This document shows positions 6,948 to 14,211 of a DNA stretch of 16,266 nucleotides, one piece after another. Below the pieces are notes generated by a model, which was not told the DNA's origin, made no database searches, and saw only the letters and a program-made list of their open reading frames with translations. The number at the start of each line of letters is the position of its first letter. Position 1 is the first letter of the stretch. Source of the stretch: CAUZEO01 sp963578625 (GTDB lineage: Bacteria > Verrucomicrobiota > Kiritimatiellia > SLOV01); assembly GCA_963578625.1 (NCBI GenBank), contig CAUZEO010000080.1:1-16266 (forward strand), written 5' to 3'. The translations under genes and the position numbers were made by a program.

Positions 6948-8723
6948 ATGGCATTGGTGAGCATACAGTCGATTTCGTTGGCCTATGGCGGACATCCGTT
7001 GCTTGATAACGCGACGTTGCAACTCGACAGGGGTGAAAAGATTGGGTTCCTGGGCCGCAACGGCGAAGGGAAGTCGACGTTGCTCGGGATAATCGGTGGA
7101 GACATCCAGCCGGACCATGGGGAAGTCGTTACCCAGTCGGGAGTGACGATCACGTACCTCCCGCAAACCATTCCCTCCGCGATCTCCGGCAGCGTTCGAG
7201 ACGTGGTGCTGGGCGGATCCGGGAAAACGACATCACGGGGTACATCGGCGGAGCGGCTCTGCTCCCAACTAGGGATTGAACCGGAAGCCGAATTTCAATC
7301 TCTGTCCGGTGGCCAGCAACGCCGCACGTTGCTGGCGCGCGCATTGGTGGACGAACCGGACGTGCTGCTGTTGGACGAACCGACCAACCACCTGGACATC
7401 CAGAGCATTCAATGGGTGGAATCCTTTCTCGCCCGCTTTCACGGATGCCTGTTGTTTGTGACCCACGATCGTGCGTTTTTGCAGGCGGTGGCCAACCGCA
7501 TCGTGGAACTGGATCGGGGCCGGTTGACGTCCTGGTCCTGTGACTATCCGACCTTCCTACGTCGAAAGGAGGCCTTGCTCCAGGGGGAAGAGAAAGAGTG
7601 GGCTGAATTCGACAAGAAGCTGGCCAGGGAAGAGCAATGGATTCGCGAGGGGATCAAGGCACGGCGAACCCGCAATGAAGGCCGGGTTCGGGCACTCAAG
7701 AAGTTGAGGGATGAGCGGGCGGCACGGCGGGAGCGTGTGGGGCAGGCGGACATCCAGATCCAAAACTCGTCACGTTCAGGCCGAAAAGTGATCGACGTTA
7801 AGAATCTGCATTTCGCCTACCCGGGCACTCCGATTGTTCAAGAACTCACCACCACGATCATGCGGGGCGACAAAGTTGGCATTCTCGGTTCAAACGGGTG
7901 CGGAAAGACGACCTTGCTCCGCCTGCTGCTGGGCCAATCCGAACCACAACAAGGGACAGTGAAGCATGGAACATCGCTGGAGGTGGCCTATTTCGATCAA
8001 CATCGGGATCAACTGGATGAATCACGGACGGTCATGGATTCAGTGGCCCGCGGGAATGACTGGGTGACGGTACAGGGGCAACGCCGGCATGTGGCTGGAT
8101 ACCTGCGGGACTTTCTATTCTCCCCGGACCGCATGCGGCAGGAAGTGGTATCGTTGTCCGGCGGGGAACGAAGCCGGTTGTTGTTGGCGCGTCTGTTCAC
8201 TCTGCCCTCCAACCTGCTGGTCCTGGATGAACCGACTAACGATCTCGACACCGAAACTCTCGAAATGCTGGAGGCGCGATTGCTGGACTATCCCGGCACC
8301 GTTCTGGTCGTCAGTCACGATCGCCGGTTTTTGGACAACCTTTGCTCCAGCACTCTGGTGTTTGAGGGCGAGGGGCTCGTGCGTGAGTATGTCGGCGGCT
8401 ATTCGGATTGGCTGCGGATGTCTCGGCCCGCCGGCGGGCCGGACGCTGCCACCAAGCCAAAACACCGCAACTCCAGTCCTGCTCCAACCGCGAGACCCAC
8501 CCGCAAGCTTACCAACAAGGAGCGTGAAGAGTGGACATTGTCGCAGGCGCGAATCGAGGCCATGGAACAGGAACTGGAACAGTTGCATGCGACAATGTCG
8601 GAGCCCGGCTTCTTTCGTGGTGACGCGGAGGAGATTCGGAAAGCGTCTGATCGGGCGGCCGCCTTGCCTCAGGAGATTGAAACCACGTTCGCGCGATGGG
8701 CGGAACTGGACGAGCGGGCGTAG
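6948..8723 (+). CDS. uup: ABC-F ATPase, Uup type
   Basis: This 591-aa cytoplasmic protein has two tandem ATPase domains and no membrane segments. Domain 1 has Walker A GRNGEGKST (36-44), signature LSGGQ (from 119) and Walker B with LLLDEPTNHLD. Domain 2 has Walker A GSNGCGKTT (from 314), LSGGERSRLLLARLF and LLVLDEPTNDLD. The linker between them contains EEQWIREGIKARRTRNEG, which is highly characteristic of Uup. The C-terminal region (about 515-591) is a predicted coiled coil (KLTNKEREEW through EQELEQLHATM), the DNA/RNA-binding CTD of Uup. ABC-F proteins act on the ribosome or, for Uup, also on branched DNA intermediates and transposon precise excision in E. coli. The length matches the family. 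The ATG at 6948 places the first beta-strand at the N-terminus. It appears to be a single-gene unit. Confidence 0.92.
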   Translation: MALVSIQSISLAYGGHPLLDNATLQLDRGEKIGFLGRNGEGKSTLLGIIGGDIQPDHGEVVTQSGVTITYLPQTIPSAISGSVRDVVLGGSGKTTSRGTSAERLCSQLGIEPEAEFQSLSGGQQRRTLLARALVDEPDVLLLDEPTNHLDIQSIQWVESFLARFHGCLLFVTHDRAFLQAVANRIVELDRGRLTSWSCDYPTFLRRKEALLQGEEKEWAEFDKKLAREEQWIREGIKARRTRNEGRVRALKKLRDERAARRERVGQADIQIQNSSRSGRKVIDVKNLHFAYPGTPIVQELTTTIMRGDKVGILGSNGCGKTTLLRLLLGQSEPQQGTVKHGTSLEVAYFDQHRDQLDESRTVMDSVARGNDWVTVQGQRRHVAGYLRDFLFSPDRMRQEVVSLSGGERSRLLLARLFTLPSNLLVLDEPTNDLDTETLEMLEARLLDYPGTVLVVSHDRRFLDNLCSSTLVFEGEGLVREYVGGYSDWLRMSRPAGGPDAATKPKHRNSSPAPTARPTRKLTNKEREEWTLSQARIEAMEQELEQLHATMSEPGFFRGDAEEIRKASDRAAALPQEIETTFARWAELDERA

Positions 8724-8744
8724 TCCTCATCATGGAACCCCGTT

Positions 8745-8776
8745 TCGAGTAGGTTTGACGAGTAGGATGACTAAGG
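8745..8776 (+). repeat. CGAGTAGG-containing dispersed short repeat, copy 1
   Basis: TCGAGTAGG (8745-8753) and CGAGTAGGATGACTAAGG (8759-8776) occur in tandem between uup and the GH38-like gene. The second matches CGAGTAGGATCAGTGAGG at 13061-13078, with the first ten bases identical. Confidence 0.45.
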
Positions 8777-8825
8777 CACAAGGTATGTTGGATGATTTAT
8801 GCGTTTTCAACCCGAAAGGTTCCCC

Positions 8826-11800
8826 ATGAGAATTGATGTTACCGGTAGTGTCATATCGAAAGAAATGTATGATCATGGAGTGCCGAACGGGCGGTGGTGG
8901 GATCTCGGCATCTTCTATCTCTATTGCATGGCCTGGGATCCTCACCTGCTTTGTCGATGCAGTGCGCCGCCACGGTATCGGGAACCAGGTGACCCCATTG
9001 AGCAGCCCGGCGACTCCCTTCTGCTGTTTGCCCATCCCACCCAACCGGCCGACGGCCCCGTTATTGAAGAAGTCCTGTCCGGGGGCGGACAGGTCGTGCT
9101 CAACCATCCCTCCCGGGAGATGCTGAATGCCGTCGACCCCGGCTTCTCCGGCGGCGGGTTCGACCAGACTCTCATCTCTCTTCGCGAGCGCTGGCACCTC
9201 GATCCGTCGGGAGACGGTCCCTACATCTATCCACACACCCAGGAATTCCTGCGCCTGAATCCCGCAGCCGGTCGCGTCTTCTCCCGGATCGGAGGCAACC
9301 CGGATCTGATCGCGGCGCAAAACGTGGCGGTGTTCGCGGGGGACTTCATCACCGCCCTGACGGAGTATCAATACATGCCCTGGCGGCAAGGGCAGTTGAT
9401 GGGAGAGATGGCCGGGATGCTGGCCCAGCTGGCGGCCCATTTTTCCGGCGGATCCATCTCCCGCGAAGAGCAACGAAAGATGACGCGGCAATTCGAGGTT
9501 CGCCGTGATTTTCATTCGTTCGGCTATGCCGTGTTTACTATCCGTGAACTCGCGCGTTGCTACGGGGACGACGACATCGATCTGGGTGAAGCCACGGGCC
9601 TTGCCATGGATGCGGCACGCGTACTTGTCGAGGGCTCTCCCCGCGACGCCGCGGAGGGGCTTCGGTCGGCCTTTGCCTCCCTCGAAAAAACCAACCGGAC
9701 GTACCAGCCGGCACCGGCAGTTTTCACCGACACCCTGCACGGCGGCGAGCTGTTTCCCGATATCGGCTACTTCGAAATCGATTGGCCGGAACATCCGGCC
9801 GAGATGCTGCGAACCTACATGGAATGGACGGCCAAACGGTCCTACCGCTTCAACGTGGACCTGGGCGCAACCACGGTCCGGGAATTGGCGCTTCGGTTTC
9901 CCGATCTGTTTGAAGAACTGAAGACCGCGCAGAAGCGCGGGCGGCTCGAGTTCGTCAACGGCTCCTGCAACCAGCCCTACCCGCCCTTCCACAGCCTGGA
10001 AAGCCAGATCCGTCAATTCGATACCGGGCGCGAAGTCTGGCAGGAGGTCTTCGGCTGCGCCCCCTGGACCTACGCGTCACAGGAATTTGGCTTCTGCCCG
10101 CAAATCGGCTCCGTCCTGAAGCAGGAAGGATATCGCAACGCGGTCGTGCGGGTGCAGAACATGGGCGACGCGCCCACCGTGACCGACGAACAGATCGAAT
10201 GGGAGGCTCCCAACGGCGACCGGCTTCGATCACTGCCTTCCCATCCACACAAGTCGGAACAGCAGAACCAGTTCACCTATAACAACATGCACATGAAATT
10301 GTGGATGCACCAGCAGGACGGGCTCGACTTCGCGGTCTTCACCTGCCTCGGCGACATCACTTTTCACCGCCCCATGCGCGAAGAACTCGCCCGCGTCTGT
10401 CATTACGCGCCGGTGTTCGGCCGTTTCGAAACCCTGCAAGGCTACTTCAAGAAAACGCGAAAAACAGCCGCTCCCCGGACCCGGTTCTTCATGCGCGAGT
10501 TCGATGTCGATTGTGGCTTTATCAACCTGGAGAAGTGGCCGGTGTACAAACACTACACCGGCAACTACAACACCAACTGCATGAACTCGCTGGCCTGCAC
10601 CGACCTGTTTGCCGCGGCGGAGTTGTTCGATGCGGTGAACGCCGTGCGCGACGGCAGAGAGGCGAACCTTGCCCTTCACAAGGACAACTGGGAGGCCCTT
10701 ACCCACTACCAGGGCCACGGCACCTACATCGTTCCCTACTACGCTTCCGGCGGATTCCTCGGACCCGGCGACAACCCGCGGAGCCGCGAATCGCGGCGCG
10801 CGAAAATGAACGTTACCGAATACCTTGGTCCCGTGGACCAGCGGCCCGTGGTCGAAGTCACCACCATGTGGCTGGATTGGGCTATCAAAAAAGCGGAGGA
10901 AGTCATCCGGAACCTGCCGGCCCCCGCGGATGAAGGTGGGGCACCTCCTTCCCCCGCTTGTTTCGCTCTCTACAATTCCGCGCCGGCTCGAACCTGCCTG
11001 GTGTCTCTTCCCGGTGAGGCGGGAACCAACTACGCATCGGGAGACACTCCCCTGCCCGCGCAGGACGACGACTCCGGTCGACTCGTTCTGGTGTCTCTCC
11101 CCGCACACGGCCTGGCGATCGTCCGTGAAACCACGGGGGAGGCCGATCCATCCGGCCACGAAGTGCAGGTGGGGCAGGATTTCCTGGAAAACGACCTTCT
11201 TCGCGCGGAGTTCGATTTGGCAACCGGTTGTCTGACCTCGCTGATTCAAAAGACCGACGGTCAAATTCTTTTGAGTGAAAACAGCAACGCGTTTTATTCA
11301 CCCGGTTCATGGACCCAGCAGTGCACCGCCACCCGGATTCAAGCGTCCGGCCCGTTGCGGAGCGCCATAGAGTTTGATATCGAGTTGAGAAACGACGAAC
11401 AGGTAATCAGCCGTCTCACCACCCGTGCCTTGCTGACCCGTGGCGGGAACGAACTGGATTTCGAGACGATCGTCCACGACGCCCCGGAGGTGGAGAACAA
11501 TCAATGGGAAAACCACCTGGGGGTACGGTTCGAACCCGCGGAACCCGGGTTCGTGGTGCATGCCTGCCATTTCAACGTATTGGAGGAAGTCCCGCACCGG
11601 ACCTTGAGCAGCACCAACGTACTCGTAGCAAGATCCAAATCGGCCGACGTCGCATTTCTCAACGCGGGGAATCAATTCTATGTTCGCGAGGGAGGTTCGT
11701 TGTCGAACATCCTCATCATGGAAAACGAACCGGCCCGCCGGTTCCGGTATGCGGTGGGACCGGCCGAGGAAAATCCGTTGATGCAGGCAAGATTGTGGCG

Positions 11801-12101
11801 GCAGCCTTGCGAAGCAATTCCCGCGCAGGCAGACCTTCAGGAATCCGCTTCCTTCTTCGAATTCGACAGTCCGGACATCGAACTGCTCTCCTGTCGCAAG
11901 GAAGGCCAAGGCCTGCTGCTTCGAATGGCGAATACGACGTCAAACCGCATACGGACAACGTTGCGGGCGTGGCAACCGGTGAGAGAGGCCACAAGGACGC
12001 TCCTCAACGGCGATCCGAAGGGTGTTTTGAAAGTGGAAGACGGAGAAGTGAAGTTGAGTTTTCGCGCGTGCGATATTTTGCAGGTGCAGATCGGGTTTTA
12101 G
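8826..12101 (+). CDS. GH38-like (alpha-mannosidase family) protein with long N-terminal extension and altered catalytic motif
   Basis: This 1091-aa protein shows GH38 architecture from about residue 300. The barrel domain runs from LHGGELFPDIGYFEIDWPEH (His305, Asp312) through RFNVDLGATTVREL and GRLEFVNGSCNQPY, then a GREVWQEVFGCAPWTYASQEFGF block. A middle helical region and a GH38-type C-terminal beta-sandwich follow (FLENDLLRAEFDLATGCLTSLIQ near 788). In active GH38 enzymes the nucleophile is Asp in a PDxFG motif. Here the aligned segment is SQEFG (418-422) with Gln419 at that place and Glu420 beside it, and the usual HxHxD metal site is poorly preserved. About 300 residues precede the GH38 region with no family I recognise; HPTQPADGPVIEEVLSGGGQ gives a glutamine-amidotransferase-like impression only. 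The ATG at 8826 is preferred over 8799 because AAAGG precedes it with 6-nt spacing. No signal peptide is visible. Confidence 0.8.
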   Translation: MRIDVTGSVISKEMYDHGVPNGRWWDLGIFYLYCMAWDPHLLCRCSAPPRYREPGDPIEQPGDSLLLFAHPTQPADGPVIEEVLSGGGQVVLNHPSREMLNAVDPGFSGGGFDQTLISLRERWHLDPSGDGPYIYPHTQEFLRLNPAAGRVFSRIGGNPDLIAAQNVAVFAGDFITALTEYQYMPWRQGQLMGEMAGMLAQLAAHFSGGSISREEQRKMTRQFEVRRDFHSFGYAVFTIRELARCYGDDDIDLGEATGLAMDAARVLVEGSPRDAAEGLRSAFASLEKTNRTYQPAPAVFTDTLHGGELFPDIGYFEIDWPEHPAEMLRTYMEWTAKRSYRFNVDLGATTVRELALRFPDLFEELKTAQKRGRLEFVNGSCNQPYPPFHSLESQIRQFDTGREVWQEVFGCAPWTYASQEFGFCPQIGSVLKQEGYRNAVVRVQNMGDAPTVTDEQIEWEAPNGDRLRSLPSHPHKSEQQNQFTYNNMHMKLWMHQQDGLDFAVFTCLGDITFHRPMREELARVCHYAPVFGRFETLQGYFKKTRKTAAPRTRFFMREFDVDCGFINLEKWPVYKHYTGNYNTNCMNSLACTDLFAAAELFDAVNAVRDGREANLALHKDNWEALTHYQGHGTYIVPYYASGGFLGPGDNPRSRESRRAKMNVTEYLGPVDQRPVVEVTTMWLDWAIKKAEEVIRNLPAPADEGGAPPSPACFALYNSAPARTCLVSLPGEAGTNYASGDTPLPAQDDDSGRLVLVSLPAHGLAIVRETTGEADPSGHEVQVGQDFLENDLLRAEFDLATGCLTSLIQKTDGQILLSENSNAFYSPGSWTQQCTATRIQASGPLRSAIEFDIELRNDEQVISRLTTRALLTRGGNELDFETIVHDAPEVENNQWENHLGVRFEPAEPGFVVHACHFNVLEEVPHRTLSSTNVLVARSKSADVAFLNAGNQFYVREGGSLSNILIMENEPARRFRYAVGPAEENPLMQARLWRQPCEAIPAQADLQESASFFEFDSPDIELLSCRKEGQGLLLRMANTTSNRIRTTLRAWQPVREATRTLLNGDPKGVLKVEDGEVKLSFRACDILQVQIGF

Positions 12102-12110
12102 TGGCAAAGT

Positions 12111-12238
12111 GTAGCTTGGGCTTCCAGCCCGAGCAGCGCAAGGGAAGATCATGAAAGCGCGAATGGGGAGAGCACGCTCAATCATTCGCTTCCCATGATC
12201 CTCTCTTGCTCATGGTCGGCCTCGGAAGGCCAACCTAC
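12111..12238. repeat. REPIN-like element: inverted doublet of GTAG-led REP hairpins
   Basis: Two arms, 12111-12165 and 12183-12238, are imperfect reverse complements around a 17-nt centre. Each arm begins (5' to 3' on its own strand) with GTAG, the tetranucleotide mark of RAYT-associated REPs. In arm A an 8-bp stem follows, CTTGGGCT / AGCCCGAG with a TCC loop. In arm B a 9-bp stem follows, GGTTGGCCT / AGGCCGACC with a TCCG loop. C-G and G-C pairs swap between arms while pairing is kept. The rest of the arms also matches (GATCATG, AGCG, GAATG words in order). It starts 10 bp after the GH38-like stop. No RAYT transposase gene is in the window. Confidence 0.75.
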
Positions 12239-12447
12239 GTTACGAACCTCAAAAACGTAGCGTGGAGTTTACTTTAACGATGAAAAAACTCAGAACCTTG
12301 AGTGCGTATCAGGCTGAAAGTTCGATTAAGATTACAACAAAGAACTCGAAACACTAATGATAATCAAAACACGGAGTCTTTTGCATCGTCAGGGTGAAGT
12401 CCGCAGAGGGAAATCGTTGGATGAAAGAACCGAACAGGAGGCAGGAA
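12239..12447. other. AT-richer intergenic sequence after the REPIN-like element
   Basis: No gene or recognised regulatory RNA is visible. The sequence is noticeably more AT-rich than its flanks (for example ATTAAGATTACAACAAAG and TAATGATAATC near 12325-12365) and ends in the strong ribosome binding site of the next gene. A promoter may lie here, but no good -35/-10 pair stands out. Confidence 0.4.
12436..12441 (+). promoter_or_regulatory. Strong Shine-Dalgarno deciding the 12448 start
   Basis: A perfect AGGAGG lies six bases before ATG 12448. It favours this start over the ATG at 12394, which lacks a comparable site. Confidence 0.75.
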
Positions 12448-13032
12448 ATGCCTAAACCAACCCTGAACACCGGCACGCTCGTATGGTGCGGCGAACACTG
12501 GATCAATGCGCTCAACGAAGACGGCGGCGATCAGCCGACGGCCTGGTTCAGTCTCTTTCATACCCGCTACAGCGAAGCCGGCGAGGGCAACACTCTGCAA
12601 CTTGTGATCCCGAGCGCGGGAATCCGCACTGTATGCAGCGACAATCCGAACCTCGGAAGATGGGTGGCGGACCGTTTCCTCTCGCAGAGCAGCGTCAAGA
12701 CACCGGACGCAACGATCGAATCAGGTATTTTCCAGCGTCATGGCTCGATAAATGATGCTCCGTCCTGGACCATCGAGTGGGCCGGGCACCGCATCGACGC
12801 GCGGTGGGCGGTCACGGAAGCGCCGGTGATCTCTTACGGGCCATTCGGGTCCGACGCCGAGTACTTCACGGTGCTGTTTTTCACCATGGAGTCGACCTTG
12901 GAACTCGATGGCCAAGCGCTGTCCGGGCAACCTTATCCGCGTGATATCTGGGAGAAGACCATCGGCGGAAAACGAAGTTCAAGCCTGATTGCCGTAAACG
13001 AATCGCTGATCCATCCACGACCGGAAACGTAA
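12448..13032 (+). CDS. Hypothetical protein, 194 aa, unrecognised
   Basis: I do not recognise this family with confidence. The start at 12448 is supported by a perfect AGGAGG with 6-nt spacing; the frame is open 18 codons further upstream. The protein has no signal peptide or membrane segment and looks beta-rich, with alternating polar/hydrophobic strands (WTIEWAGHRIDARWAV, EYFTVLFFTMESTLELDG). It is rich in tryptophan and aromatic residues, which is common in carbohydrate-binding or lipocalin-like beta proteins. The C-terminal GQPYPRDIWEK and SSLIAVNES stretches look like loop-strand features of a beta-barrel. It may resemble short proteins distantly related to hydroxyneurosporene-synthase/lipocalin-like domains, but that is only an impression. 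It stands alone between the REPIN-like element and a CGAGTAGG inverted repeat. Confidence 0.7.
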   Translation: MPKPTLNTGTLVWCGEHWINALNEDGGDQPTAWFSLFHTRYSEAGEGNTLQLVIPSAGIRTVCSDNPNLGRWVADRFLSQSSVKTPDATIESGIFQRHGSINDAPSWTIEWAGHRIDARWAVTEAPVISYGPFGSDAEYFTVLFFTMESTLELDGQALSGQPYPRDIWEKTIGGKRSSSLIAVNESLIHPRPET

Positions 13033-13040
13033 TCGAACAG

Positions 13041-13078
13041 CCTACTCGAATGGTGTGACTCGAGTAGGATCAGTGAGG
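13041..13078 (+). repeat. CGAGTAGG repeat copy 2 with 9-bp inverted repeat
   Basis: CCTACTCGA (13041-13049) and TCGAGTAGG (13060-13068) are perfect 9-bp inverted arms with a 10-nt spacer, starting 8 bp after a stop codon. The right arm continues into CGAGTAGGATCAGTGAGG, matching 8759-8776. It could act as a hairpin terminator, but no T-tract follows. Confidence 0.5.
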
Positions 13079-13287
13079 AAGATAAGGGGAACGATATTCA
13101 TCTTAATACACCCCTGTTCCCCATTGGGATCGGCGAGGCGGGGTTCGAGCTTCCGATTGGGTTCCGCAACACAGGTCGGATACCCGTGCTGCTTTTCCGC
13201 CATCATCTCGCTGATGATCAATATCGGAGCGGCAGATTTTGGAAAATGGGATTCTGATCAAGTCGAAAATAAACTAGCCTGTTGTCA
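13079..13287. other. Intergenic stretch without a recognisable gene
   Basis: No supported gene is present. A 53-codon minus-strand frame (13042-13203) is open but shows no known family and overlaps the repeat. The plus strand leads into the short dehydrogenase relic at 13288. Confidence 0.45.
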
Positions 13288-13452
13288 ATGTACCGCATAC
13301 TCGTCATCAGCAATTGCGATCTGTGCCTTGAGGCGCTGGAGCCGCTACACAAGATCGGACAGGTCGACTACCGGCCGGCGGCGGCGATTGCAGCAAAGGG
13401 TTTCATAGAATGTTTGAGTTCTTCGCTTCGCGACGGCGTGCGTTTACGCTGA
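13288..13452 (+). pseudogene. Short ORF resembling the N-terminus of a D-2-hydroxyacid dehydrogenase (relic)
   Basis: This 54-codon frame starts with ATG at 13288 and reads MYRILVISNCDLCLEALEPL, then HKIGQVDYRPAAA. It resembles the first beta-alpha-beta unit of SerA-like D-isomer-specific 2-hydroxyacid dehydrogenases (pattern: M..ILV.....eclE.L...geV.YRP). After about 32 residues the similarity ends, and the frame runs on into the prepilin gene in another frame, stopping at 13452. The rest of the roughly 300-residue enzyme is absent. It is probably a gene start left behind after deletion or insertion. A short leader peptide for the prepilin gene is the alternative. Confidence 0.4.
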
Positions 13453-14201
13453 TTGAGCTTCTGGTGGTGATCGCCATCATAGCGATCCTGGCCGCCCTGT
13501 TGATGCCGGCCCTGCGGGACGCAAAAGAAAAGGCGTTCCGGGCCGGATGTGCAGCCAACATCCGGTCCATGCTGGCCGGACTGGTTCAGTATACTACGGA
13601 TCATGACGGGGAGACGCCCCACGTGGTTCGGAATCATCGATATCGCGAAGCGAACTACTCTGGCGGTCGCAATACGGTCGAATCACCGGGCGACAACTGG
13701 ATGCGAAATTTCGATCTCAATGGTTGGGGCGGATTGGGCATGCTCTATTCGGGAGAATATATCACCGAGCACATGAAGTTCATGTGCCCGTCCGGCGACT
13801 ACCATAAGACCATCCTCGCCGCGAGCTGGCCGAACGGGCAGCCCGTCACCGACCAAAACCCGGGGTCCACCGGCAGAAACTACGTTCTGGAAAGTGAGTA
13901 CATGATCCGGAATCTCTGGGCGGCGGACAACATGAAGACCTACAACACCCCGCAGGGAGGAGCTCAGCAGCGTGGTTCTGGCGAGGGACAGATCGATAAC
14001 GTCATGGACAAGGTGGCCATTTCCGACGGCGTCAACATGACGAGACAGCGCCACAAGACCGGTTTGAACGTCGGCTACTACGACGGTCATGTCATCTGGT
14101 ACGAAGACGAGACCGGGTATTACTACTGGTGGTCCTGGGAGTCCGGCGGGGATGGGACGTACACCCGGTTGATACGACTCTACACCGACCTGGATCTGTA
14201 G
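13410..14201 (+). CDS. Type II secretion/pilin-like protein with prepilin N-terminal cleavage motif and DG-H C-terminal motif
   Basis: This 263-aa protein begins with a short basic leader ending RRRA, then FTLIELLVVIAIIAILAALL. That is the class III prepilin signal, cleaved before Phe12 by prepilin peptidase, with Glu at mature position 5. Ala11 replaces the usual Gly at the cleavage site, which is tolerated in this family. The globular part contains MKFMCPSGD (a single Cys segment) and near the C-terminus NVGYYDGHVIWYED, corresponding to the NVlFaDGHV motif of the planctomycete/verrucomicrobial pseudopilin-like families (DUF1559 and H-X9-DG relatives). Such proteins are highly multiplied in PVC genomes. 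They are thought to be surface or pilus-like structural proteins, and their exact role is unclear. AAAGGG nine bases upstream serves as ribosome binding site for ATG 13410. No secretion ATPase or peptidase gene is nearby. The stop is 10 bp from the stop of the convergent gene. Confidence 0.85.
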   Translation: MFEFFASRRRAFTLIELLVVIAIIAILAALLMPALRDAKEKAFRAGCAANIRSMLAGLVQYTTDHDGETPHVVRNHRYREANYSGGRNTVESPGDNWMRNFDLNGWGGLGMLYSGEYITEHMKFMCPSGDYHKTILAASWPNGQPVTDQNPGSTGRNYVLESEYMIRNLWAADNMKTYNTPQGGAQQRGSGEGQIDNVMDKVAISDGVNMTRQRHKTGLNVGYYDGHVIWYEDETGYYYWWSWESGGDGTYTRLIRLYTDLDL

Positions 14202-14211
14202 GTTAAATCCC

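Noticed and set aside
8730..10016. Minus-strand open frame of 428 codons, and another at 10230-11264
   Set aside because: Both are antisense to the GH38-like gene, where GC-rich codon structure keeps the opposite frame open; no domain is recognisable.
12111..12238. CRISPR-like or attachment-site interpretation of the palindrome
   Set aside because: There are only two inverted arms, no spacers, no cas genes and no integrase; the GTAG marks and covarying stems fit a REP doublet better.
13042..13203. Minus-strand small ORF of 53 codons starting with ATG
   Set aside because: No recognised family, its stop lies inside the CGAGTAGG inverted repeat, and there is no clear ribosome site. Kept only as a remark.
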